Source: Methylococcaceae bacterium
GTDB lineage: Bacteria; Pseudomonadota; Gammaproteobacteria; Methylococcales; Methylomonadaceae
NCBI GenBank assembly: GCA_013140705.1
Contig: JABFSH010000009.1
Location: 29,670 to 93,669, forward strand
Direction: 5' to 3'
Length of the DNA stretch: 64,000 bases
Shown here one piece after another: positions 10,944 through 17,772 of the stretch (positions are counted from its first letter, which is position 1; each line of letters opens with the position of its first letter). The notes below the pieces were generated by a model, which made no database searches, was not told the DNA's origin, and was given only the letters and a program-made list of their open reading frames with translations. A program made the position numbers and the translations under genes.

Positions 10944-12419
10944 ATGGCGCGTACCCTTCTGGTTGTTGATGATCTTTCCGACTGGAACCCTTATTATCCC
11001 AGTGATCAGGTGATCACTTTTGAAACATATCTTGCCACAGAGCAGGCAGCACCAGAGCAGCGGGTTCGCGTTATCAATCTTTGTGCCAGCTATCGCTATT
11101 TATCTGATGGTTATTATTGCTCCTTGCTGGCCGAGGCGCGCGGGCACCATGTTATTCCTTCAGTCAAGGTTTTAAACGATCTTGGCAGAAAAGCCTTGTA
11201 CCAGCTACAGATTGAGGATTTGTCGCCAACGCTGGCGCGAGCGTTTAAAAGCCATGACAAGGACACCGACATCATTTTGCAGAGTTATTTTGGCACAACG
11301 TCGGATCCGGCCTTTCAGGAACTGGCAAGATTATTATTTGAAAGGTTTCCTTGTCCGGTGCTGGAAGTTACACTCAATTATCGACAGCAATGGCAGATCA
11401 AAGGCTTGAAACCAGTCTCACATCGACACTTGAATGATGCCATGCAAACGGTGTTTGCCGAAGCACTGGATAAGTTCAGCAAAAAAGTGTGGCGCAAAGG
11501 ACGGGCCCGAAAAGCGGCGCGCTACGATCTCGCCATGCTCATTAATCCGGAAGAAAAACTGCCGCCAAGTAATCGAGGCGCACTGAAAAAGTTTATAAGC
11601 ATGGGCAGGCAACTGGGGATAGAGGTTGAATTGATAACGGCCCAGCATTATGTGCGGCTACCCGAGTTTGACGGCTTGTTTATTCGCGAGACAACAGCGA
11701 TTGATCATCACACCTATCGCTTTGCCAAAAAGGCAGAGGCTGAAGGCTTGATTGTCATTGACGATCCTACCTCCATGTTGCGCTGTACCAATAAAGTCTA
11801 TTTGGCGGATTTGTTCAGAACCCACAAGGTGCCTTCGCCCAAGACCTGGATTTTGCATCGGGGTAATGGTATACATTTGGATAAACTGGAAGTAGAAGCC
11901 GGATTTCCTGTCGTTATCAAAATCCCGGACGGTTCGTTTTCGCGTGGCATTGTCAAAGTCAACAACCGAAAGGAGCTGGATCTTAAGGTGGCAGAGTTGT
12001 TCCAGCAATCGGCATTATTACTGGCCCAGGAATTTCTGTACACGGATTTTGACTGGCGCATCGGTGTATTTAACAACAAGGCCTTGTATGCCTGTCGTTA
12101 TTATATGGTCAAGAATCACTGGCAAATTTATCGCCATGGTTCAAGCAAAACCGATAGCGGCAATTTCGAGACCCTGCCCACCTTCGAAGTGCCCAAAGCC
12201 GTCATTGATGCTGCGTTAAAAGCCACGCAACCCATAGGCAACGGCTTTTATGGCGTTGATGTCAAGCAGAAGGATGGCAAAGGCTATGTGATAGAAGTCA
12301 ATGATAACCCCAATATCGACAGCGGCATCGAAGACAAATATTTGGGAGATGAACTCTATCGCCTGATCATGTCAGAGTTTTTAAGACGTCTGGAAGATCG
12401 AAGCAAAGGTTTAAACTAG
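10944..12419 (+). CDS. RLAN-domain RimK-like ATP-grasp ligase
   Basis: A 491-residue protein. An N-terminal alpha/beta RLAN domain (about residues 1-165, starting MARTLLVVDDLSDWNPYYPS) is followed by a RimK-like ATP-grasp ligase (about 270-480). Visible ATP-grasp elements are NKVYLADLFRTHKVPSPKT, the lysine strand FPVVIKIPDGSFSRGIVKV, and the metal-binding VIEVNDNPNID. ATP-grasp ligases of this clade join amino acids to a carboxylate through an acyl phosphate; the acceptor is unknown. It is transcribed divergently from the DUF2817-GNAT/C39 pair across a 190-bp gap with AGGA upstream of the ATG. The family is known almost only from such neighbourhoods. This is not ribosomal S6 RimK itself, which is shorter. 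Confidence 0.9.
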   Translation: MARTLLVVDDLSDWNPYYPSDQVITFETYLATEQAAPEQRVRVINLCASYRYLSDGYYCSLLAEARGHHVIPSVKVLNDLGRKALYQLQIEDLSPTLARAFKSHDKDTDIILQSYFGTTSDPAFQELARLLFERFPCPVLEVTLNYRQQWQIKGLKPVSHRHLNDAMQTVFAEALDKFSKKVWRKGRARKAARYDLAMLINPEEKLPPSNRGALKKFISMGRQLGIEVELITAQHYVRLPEFDGLFIRETTAIDHHTYRFAKKAEAEGLIVIDDPTSMLRCTNKVYLADLFRTHKVPSPKTWILHRGNGIHLDKLEVEAGFPVVIKIPDGSFSRGIVKVNNRKELDLKVAELFQQSALLLAQEFLYTDFDWRIGVFNNKALYACRYYMVKNHWQIYRHGSSKTDSGNFETLPTFEVPKAVIDAALKATQPIGNGFYGVDVKQKDGKGYVIEVNDNPNIDSGIEDKYLGDELYRLIMSEFLRRLEDRSKGLN

Positions 12420-12490
12420 AAAATCTAGTAATACGCCGATTTTGTTTTGACGGTAAATTAATTGAAATCTTTCAAAACCTTATGAAAGGG

Positions 12491-12653
12491 GACCTCTAAA
12501 AATTATCCATTCATGCTTCGATTAGCTCAGCACGAACGGATAAGTCAATGATTTAAAAAGACTACCGTTCGCACTCGACTGCATGGATGCAGGAGGTAGA
12601 GCAACGCATGGAGCAGTTGCCGAGAGCTTGTCGAGGTGCAATTTTTAGAGGTC
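12491..12653. repeat. MITE-like repeat, family 1, copy A
   Basis: An element with perfect 14-bp terminal inverted repeats (GACCTCTAAAAATT at 12491-12504 and its complement at 12640-12653). The inner 159 bp recurs in inverted orientation at 29486-29644 with the same length and about 85-90% identity by eye; the segment containing CGACTGCATGGATGCAGGAG is identical. No transposase is encoded, so it is a non-autonomous palindromic element. Confidence 0.8.
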
Positions 12654-12833
12654 GCCTGAAGTTAATAAGATTAGCCAGTGCAGGCAAAAAAGGCCGCGTT
12701 AGACTGAGCGAAGATGAGCGGAATGATAAGATCAAATCTCAAGTCGAAAGAAAACAAAAGTCCGCTAACGGGTCTTGGAACAACGGCAGGAGGTTAGGAA
12801 AATCAGCCGTTAAAATTTTCGATTGGCATAAAA

Positions 12834-12854
12834 AAGCCCACGTTATGTGGGCTT
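12834..12854. terminator. Hairpin AAGCCCAC/GTGGGCTT
   Basis: A perfect 8-bp stem with a 5-base loop, preceded by an A-run and followed by a weak T-rich stretch. It is about 415 bp after the RimK-like gene with no other plus-strand gene between. It may therefore end a long 3' region or an unannotated small RNA transcribed from 12654-12833, which holds several GGA motifs. Confidence 0.45.
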
Positions 12855-12883
12855 CATCCTGTTTTATTGTTCTTATGTGGATG

Positions 12884-13057
12884 CCTGCCACTATTCATGG
12901 CAGGTTAAGTTCTTGCGATTTTTATTATTTTTGTTGTACCTTCCTTTCAACCTTGAAAGGTTTCGATTCTTTCGAATCTGATCTGCCTTATTCAAGGAAG
13001 GTAAATTCTATTGTACAAAAACCCATTTGTCCAGAAAAAGTGCGACATTTTGTCGCA
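12884..13057. other. Structured non-coding stretch with nested palindromes
   Basis: Contains, in order: a hairpin CCTGCCA-N7-TGGCAGG (12884-12904); a closing stem ACCTTCCTT (12938-12946) paired with AAGGAAGGT (12994-13002) that encloses two hairpins (CCTTTCAA-cc-TTGAAAGG at 12943-12960 and GATTC-N4-GAATC at 12965-12978), i.e. a multi-branch junction; and a perfect palindrome TGCGACA-TTT-TGTCGCA at 13041-13057, 83 bp before the NUDIX start, which could be an operator. A frame open from 12587 to 13111 starts inside a repeat and gives protein of no recognisable character, so the region is treated as non-coding. Identity of the structure is unknown. Confidence 0.5.
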
Positions 13058-13139
13058 TATAAAAAATCTGTATCCCTACGACTTGTAGACGAAAGTAAAA
13101 ACCGATTATGATTCAAGTACATTAATTCAGAGTCTAATT

Positions 13140-13598
13140 ATGTCCCGACCAGAAACGCCAGCCATCGCCGCCGATATCATTGTCGAATTAATTGACTACC
13201 CCGGCCGCCCCATCGTGCTTATTGAACGGGCATTTCCTCCTTACGGGTGGGCGATACCGGGCGGTTTTGTCGATGTTGGCGAGAGAATGGAAATCGCTGC
13301 GGTCCGTGAAGCCAAAGAAGAAGTCAGCCTGAATGTGCGGCTGCTTGTTTTGTTAGGCATCTACTCCGATCCAGGTCGTGATTTACGAGGTCACACCGTT
13401 ACTGCCTGTTACGTCGCAGAAGCACGTGGAAAACCGGCAGCGTCTGACGACGCCAAAAACTGCCAGATTTTCAGTCTGGACGCTTTGCCTGAACTATTAG
13501 CCTTCGACCATGCGCAAGTGTTGGCAGATTATAAAGTTTACCGAGAGACAGGACAGGTAACGCCTCTTCCAGAAATTTCGGTGTTACCAACGTTATAA
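13140..13598 (+). CDS. NUDIX hydrolase
   Basis: A 152-residue pyrophosphohydrolase. The Nudix box runs from Gly42 to Leu64: G-x5-E48-x7-R56-E57-x2-E60-E61, with Ser replacing the usual Gly two residues later. The tryptophan-rich PPYGWAIPGGF just before it is common in ADP-ribose/NAD-type NUDIX proteins, but the substrate is not predictable. The start ATG follows a gap containing several hairpins. It is the first of three short plus-strand genes with 58- and 48-bp gaps, probably co-transcribed with the cytosine-deaminase-like gene. Confidence 0.9.
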   Translation: MSRPETPAIAADIIVELIDYPGRPIVLIERAFPPYGWAIPGGFVDVGERMEIAAVREAKEEVSLNVRLLVLLGIYSDPGRDLRGHTVTACYVAEARGKPAASDDAKNCQIFSLDALPELLAFDHAQVLADYKVYRETGQVTPLPEISVLPTL

Positions 13599-13656
13599 AT
13601 GTCATTTTGCATTCAACGCATAAGTACAATCCATACCCTAATCGCAACGAGATCCA

Positions 13657-14121
13657 ATGATAAATTACCTCAATATGTTAGCCGTGGCGTTTGAAGAAGC
13701 ACAAATCGGCTTTGACGAAGGTGGAGTTCCCGTGGGCGCGGCCTTATTCGATAGCAATTGCCGGTTACTTGGTCGCGGACGCAATCGTCGTGTTCAGGAC
13801 AACGATCCCTCCCTACACGGCGAAACCGACGCTTTCCGGAAAGCTGGTCGCCAGAAAAACTATCGTGATAAAATTTTGGTAACGACGCTTGCTCCCTGCT
13901 GGTATTGTTCCGGGCTGATCCGTCAATTTAATATTGGCACCGTGGTTGTAGGCGAATCAGTCAATTTTGCGGGCCATTTAAACTGGCTCAGAGAATCAGG
14001 AGTTAACGTGATTGAATTGAATGATGCCGGTTGCAGGATGTTGATGCGAAAATTTATTGAACAGTCGCCGCAGATCTGGTTTGAGGATATCGGGGAATGC
14101 GAATCTGCTGGCAACATTTGA
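13657..14121 (+). CDS. Yeast-type cytosine deaminase (CDA-fold nucleobase deaminase)
   Basis: A 154-residue zinc deaminase. The zinc and catalytic residues are His54-x-Glu56 (SLHGETDAF) and Cys81-x2-Cys84 (APCWYCSG). The protein follows the yeast Fcy1 pattern closely: EEAQIGFDEGGVPVGAAL near the start, VVGESVNF after the Cys pair, and the C-terminal QIWFEDIGE, whose Asp144 corresponds to the cytosine-binding Asp of Fcy1. Bacteria normally use the unrelated CodA amidohydrolase, so this points to cytosine (or another small nucleobase) deamination by the eukaryotic-type enzyme. Substrate assignment is inference from those residues. Confidence 0.85.
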   Translation: MINYLNMLAVAFEEAQIGFDEGGVPVGAALFDSNCRLLGRGRNRRVQDNDPSLHGETDAFRKAGRQKNYRDKILVTTLAPCWYCSGLIRQFNIGTVVVGESVNFAGHLNWLRESGVNVIELNDAGCRMLMRKFIEQSPQIWFEDIGECESAGNI

Positions 14122-14169
14122 CCCCTTGGCATCCAGCCAACTGTCCCTGGACTCCACTTGGAGGTTTAT

Positions 14170-14625
14170 ATGCTTGATGCGCCACAAGTCATTCTAACGG
14201 ATGAACTGCTAACAGTGGTCATTCATCTCACTATTCCCCGAGCTGAAATCAGCCATGTTATGGGCCCAGCTATCGCCGAAGTAATGTCCACCATTACCGC
14301 CCAGGGAGTCGATATTGTCGGACCCTGTTTTTCTTTCCACCCCCAAAGGCCAACGGAGACCTTTGATTTCGAGGTAGGTTTCCCGGTTAACATACCAATT
14401 ACTCCCGCCGGACGCGTGAAGATGAGCAAATTACCCGCCGCAAAAATAGTCCGCACCATCTATCGGGGTGGCTATGAAGGACTTGGCGTAGCCTGGGGTG
14501 AGTTTTATACGTGGAAGGGATTCTCTGTGCAAGACAGTCTTTGGGAATGTTATCTTTCAGGCCCTGAGTCCAGCCCTGACCCCGATAAATGGTGCACTGA
14601 ACTTAATTGTCAGTTGACGGAATGA
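14170..14625 (+). CDS. GyrI-like small-molecule-binding protein
   Basis: A 151-residue protein of the GyrI/AraC effector-binding (SHS2) fold, standing alone without an HTH. Typical features are GPAIAEVMSTITAQGVDIVGPCF near the middle, FDFEVGFPVN, the IYRGGYEGLGVAW segment with the pocket residues, and a C-terminal WECYLSGPESSPDPDKWCTELNCQL. These proteins bind, and sometimes hydrolyse, lipophilic toxic compounds. The start is chosen at ATG 14170 because GGAGG lies five bases upstream; a TTG at 14158 would overlap that ribosome site. A 48-bp gap separates it from the deaminase. Confidence 0.85.
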   Translation: MLDAPQVILTDELLTVVIHLTIPRAEISHVMGPAIAEVMSTITAQGVDIVGPCFSFHPQRPTETFDFEVGFPVNIPITPAGRVKMSKLPAAKIVRTIYRGGYEGLGVAWGEFYTWKGFSVQDSLWECYLSGPESSPDPDKWCTELNCQLTE

Positions 14626-14710
14626 GTGCTCCACAACTAATTATTTGAATGCCCGGTACGAGGAATTTTTTAGGTCAGGATTAGGTCGCCTGGGCGGGTC
14701 AATTTTCTTC

Positions 14711-14838
14711 CTGATTACGTATAACTTTCAGTTGAAATGGTAAATCCTCAAGTAGCTGCCATATCGGCAATCCATACCGGGTGACGTTCCTTGGGAAACT
14801 TATCGTTTCGATATGTGCTGGAGCTCATATGTAATCAG
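14711..14838. repeat. MITE-like repeat, family 2, copy 1 (degenerate)
   Basis: A 128-bp element bounded by CTGATTAC and GTAATCAG. Its inner sequence parallels the copy at 14876-14993 (CTCAAGTAGC, GGAAACTTAT) but is diverged and carries the core CGGCAATCCATACCGG. Confidence 0.7.
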
Positions 14839-14875
14839 AAATAATTCCTATGAATTCGGACCAGTAAAGATTTAA

Positions 14876-14993
14876 CTGATTACCCACAAGTTTCAGCTGA
14901 AATAGCAAACACTCAAGTAGCCGTCATGCCGGGGCGACGTTTTTTTGGAAACTTATGGCTCTTTGATATTGGCTGAAGCTTGTGGGTAATCAG
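14876..14993. repeat. MITE-like repeat, family 2, copy 2
   Basis: A 118-bp element with long terminal inverted repeats (CTGATTACCCACAAG and CTTGTGGGTAATCAG, continuing with one mismatch into TTTCAGC/GCTGAAG). It is nearly identical to the reverse complement of the copy at 26953-27168 apart from a 98-bp insertion there. It lies 38 bp after copy 1. The rest of the 14626-15058 gap shows no gene. Confidence 0.85.
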
Positions 14994-15058
14994 GAAGATT
15001 TAACTTCGTTCGCCTTGAATTTGTCGAAAGGCCAGAAAGCTTCGAATCTCGGGAGGCA

Positions 15059-15709
15059 TTAGCGTATACCCTCCATAATTTTTTTAATTTCGTTCAGTGC
15101 TTGCCCTTGCTGCTCCGGAGTTAGCTTTGCAAAGTCCCTTTCAAATTCGGCCAGACTATAAACCTGTTGAACTGATGTTTTGTCTCGCACGATGCCGCAG
15201 TCGGCCAAGACCCGAGATAGGGGTTCTGCAGCATCTTTTAATGTAATATTGGCTGATAGCACAGTGCTGATTATGGTATTGATGCGGATAAAGATAGACT
15301 CCCCGGACAAAAGCTCCCTGATTATTCGGTCAATTTGTATATCCGAATAACCACGGCGTTTGTTATCCCTAAAGGTTCTCAATTTAATGATTACCGGAAG
15401 CTGTTTATCGATTTGATATTCGACCTCAAATTCCCTGTCCTGGGAAGTAATCAAGCTGCTGGACTCGGCAACCAATTGCAATTTATTATTCTTGCAAAGG
15501 ATTTCAAGTCTGATGTTGTCGTAAAGACCCCGTTTCGGCATGGGTGACCGCACAAAGCTAAAATTGAGATTGTTTAAATTGTCCCATTCTTTGTGATACG
15601 TCCAGGTTTCCATTTCTTGCTCGGCTATCGCATGCACATTCGCCGGAAATAAAATCAACTGCATAAAAATACAACTGGCAATAATCCAGCATTTCAAACC
15701 GTAACACAT
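15059..15709 (-). CDS. Hypothetical secreted protein
   Basis: Not recognised. About 216 residues from ATG 15709, beginning with a signal peptide (MCYGLKCWIIASCIFMQLILF, cleavage likely after NVHA). The mature part is mixed alpha/beta with a basic stretch (RTFRDNKRRGYSDIQID) and an acidic, helical C-terminus (LAEFERDFAKLTPEQQGQALNEIKKIM). The GTG at 15748 would place extra residues before the signal sequence. It is isolated between repeats and the signalling cluster, so context gives no clue to function. Confidence 0.6.
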   Translation of the reverse strand: MCYGLKCWIIASCIFMQLILFPANVHAIAEQEMETWTYHKEWDNLNNLNFSFVRSPMPKRGLYDNIRLEILCKNNKLQLVAESSSLITSQDREFEVEYQIDKQLPVIIKLRTFRDNKRRGYSDIQIDRIIRELLSGESIFIRINTIISTVLSANITLKDAAEPLSRVLADCGIVRDKTSVQQVYSLAEFERDFAKLTPEQQGQALNEIKKIMEGIR

Positions 15710-15904
15710 AGATAGCAGTCCTGAACACACAAAAAAGGGTTGTAACACGGGTTTAAGATTATAACCTTATTGTTTTGAACATTGACGCTATATAGATGTT
15801 TCTCTCCCTGGAGAAGGGATAGTTTGCGAATTTATTGGGATTGGTATGGGTTTCAGTTGGCGGGTTTGGGGTAAAACATGCTCTGAAATTTAGGTACATT
15901 TTCA

Positions 15905-17407
15905 TCAGGTCAGGTTTTTCGGAAAACAAAGAGTAAAGCATGTTCCAAAGCCCGGCTCAGATTCAACGGATACGGCGCCTTGCATGGCAACGGTAACCAT
16001 GTTGTTGACGATGGCCAAACCCAGGCCGGTGCCGCCTTTGCCGCGGCCCGTCGTAAAAAAGGGATCGAAAATTTTACCGATGTGTTCCGGGTTGATGCCA
16101 GCGCCATAATCCCGGACTGTCAAAACAAACTGGGGAGCTTTAGCCGGCAGAACTCTATCCGAAACCGCAATGTCCACCTGGCCACCGATGCCGTTCGGGT
16201 AAGCATAGCGTTCTATATTCTGAAGAAAATTCATCATGATTTGTGTCAAGTAGCCGGGGTAGCCATGCCATTCCCGTGCTTTAAGGATGCCTGACGCATC
16301 AAGCCGGATATCCAGCCTGGCCTGTCTGGCACTGATTTTAAAAAGGTCGACTGTATCTTTCAGCAATGCCGGCAGGTCGACGGTATCCTGATGTTCCAGC
16401 AACTGATCCACAGCAATTTTTTTAAAGTTCTCAATTAAACGGTGGGCGATATCGACGTTTTTTATTGTTAAGCCGGAAGACTCCAGCATGTCCTGAAGCA
16501 ACGCTTCGGTTTCCGAATTTTCTCTAAACAAGGCCTGGATGTTCGGTAACGACAAACGATTCCGGATGATGCTCAGCCCCGTCTTGACAATACCCAAGGG
16601 TGTATTGATTTCATGCGCTACACCGGCCACGGCTTGTGTAAGAGCCCGGTGTCTTTCCAGTGCCGCTTCCGTTTGCATGGCCTGACTGGCATAACGGCGT
16701 TCCTGTTCACACAGCCGTTTCTTTTCCAGCGTCGCACTGATTCGGGCTTTTAACAACGTTGAATTAAAGGGTTTGGGTAAATAATCTTCGGCGCCTGCTT
16801 CAATGCACAATATAACCTGGCCCATATCCGAGCAAGCAGAAATCATGATGACCGGAATATTGCGTAAAACGGTATCGGCTTTCATGCGTTGAAGCACTTC
16901 ATAGCCACCCATGTCCGGCATCATGACATCTAACAACACTAAGTCAAAGCGGTTGCTGGTCAGTTTTTCCAGGGCTTCAACGCCACTACCCGCCATTGCG
17001 ATCTGATATCCCTGATTTTCCAGACGTCTGGATAGAATTTCCTGGTTGGCTGGGTTGTCGTCAACGACCAATAAGCTTCCACGGCCGTTGCATTCCGTGT
17101 CGACCGGGTTAAAGTGGTGGGCGACCTGATCCGGAGATGCGGTTTGTTTGTGTGAGTCATTTGTATTGATAGCCGAATGGCATGAAGGGCTACACGTCAG
17201 CGGTGTTTGCAATTGCACCAACATTTGTTGAGCCGCGCAGGTGATTTTGCCTAAATCACCGATTAAGTTTTCCTGACCGCTACCGTCAGCCTCCTCGATC
17301 AGCATTTCAGAATAACCGATGATTTGATTCAACCAGTTCAGCAGTTCATGGCGTGTAAGCGCATCAATGATCAGAGAGCTTTCCGATAACTTTTCGCAAT
17401 GAGACAT
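15905..17407 (-). CDS. REC-linked sensor histidine kinase
   Basis: A 500-residue cytoplasmic two-component protein. In order: an N-terminal helical hairpin resembling the dimerisation helix of a histidine kinase (His20 in RHELLNWLNQIIGYSEMLIEEA); a receiver domain (about 110-230, phospho-acceptor Asp160 in VLLDVMMPD); a coiled linker; HisKA with His265 in VAHEINTPLG; and HATPase_c (YGAGINPEHIGKIFDPFFTTGRGKGGTGLGLAI). No membrane segment is present. It probably receives phosphate from a partner kinase and modulates its own kinase half. It is the last gene of the hypX-led run and starts 2 bp after the CheY-like gene. Confidence 0.9.
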   Translation of the reverse strand: MSHCEKLSESSLIIDALTRHELLNWLNQIIGYSEMLIEEADGSGQENLIGDLGKITCAAQQMLVQLQTPLTCSPSCHSAINTNDSHKQTASPDQVAHHFNPVDTECNGRGSLLVVDDNPANQEILSRRLENQGYQIAMAGSGVEALEKLTSNRFDLVLLDVMMPDMGGYEVLQRMKADTVLRNIPVIMISACSDMGQVILCIEAGAEDYLPKPFNSTLLKARISATLEKKRLCEQERRYASQAMQTEAALERHRALTQAVAGVAHEINTPLGIVKTGLSIIRNRLSLPNIQALFRENSETEALLQDMLESSGLTIKNVDIAHRLIENFKKIAVDQLLEHQDTVDLPALLKDTVDLFKISARQARLDIRLDASGILKAREWHGYPGYLTQIMMNFLQNIERYAYPNGIGGQVDIAVSDRVLPAKAPQFVLTVRDYGAGINPEHIGKIFDPFFTTGRGKGGTGLGLAIVNNMVTVAMQGAVSVESEPGFGTCFTLCFPKNLT

Positions 17408-17409
17408 GA

Positions 17410-17772
17410 TTAGACCAGAAGTTTATAAATTTTTGATAACAATCTCGATAAGTCGATAGGTTTAGTATCGTAATCATCGCACCCTACGTTCAATGCTTTT
17501 TGCCGATCTTCGCCCATAGCGTGTGCGGTTAGAGCAATGATGGGAATAATTCGTGTCACAGGATCGGATTTCAGCTGCAGGGTGGCTTCCCATCCGTCCA
17601 TGATGGGAAGACTCATGTCCATCAGTATCAAATCCGGTTGTGAGGTTCTTGCGAACTGAATGCTTTCGAGACCGTCAACGGCCAGGATGATCTGAAAGCC
17701 GTTTTTGATCAGTCGGCGCGATAACATATCACGGTTGAGTTCATTATCTTCAACGAGCAACAGTTTGTTCAT
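17410..17772 (-). CDS. Single-domain CheY-like response regulator
   Basis: A 120-residue stand-alone receiver: acidic pair in LLLVEDNELNRD, phospho-acceptor Asp in PDLILMDMSLPIMDGWEA, Thr/Lys switch residues in IIALTAHAMG and DDYDTKPID. It has no output domain, so it likely shuttles phosphate or acts by protein contact. ATG at 17772 overlaps the end of the MHYT kinase by 23 bp, showing coupled translation. It is wedged between two histidine kinases, suggesting a branched phosphorelay. Confidence 0.92.
   Translation of the reverse strand: MNKLLLVEDNELNRDMLSRRLIKNGFQIILAVDGLESIQFARTSQPDLILMDMSLPIMDGWEATLQLKSDPVTRIIPIIALTAHAMGEDRQKALNVGCDDYDTKPIDLSRLLSKIYKLLV

Noticed and set aside
12654..12833. 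CsrB/RsmY-like small RNA suggested by several GGA motifs before a hairpin
   Set aside because: The GGA motifs are not in clear hairpin loops, no promoter is visible and the terminator T-run is weak; mentioned only as an open possibility.
12587..13111. Open frame of 174 codons on the plus strand
   Set aside because: It begins inside a dispersed repeat, runs through hairpins, and the translation has no recognisable domain or normal composition.
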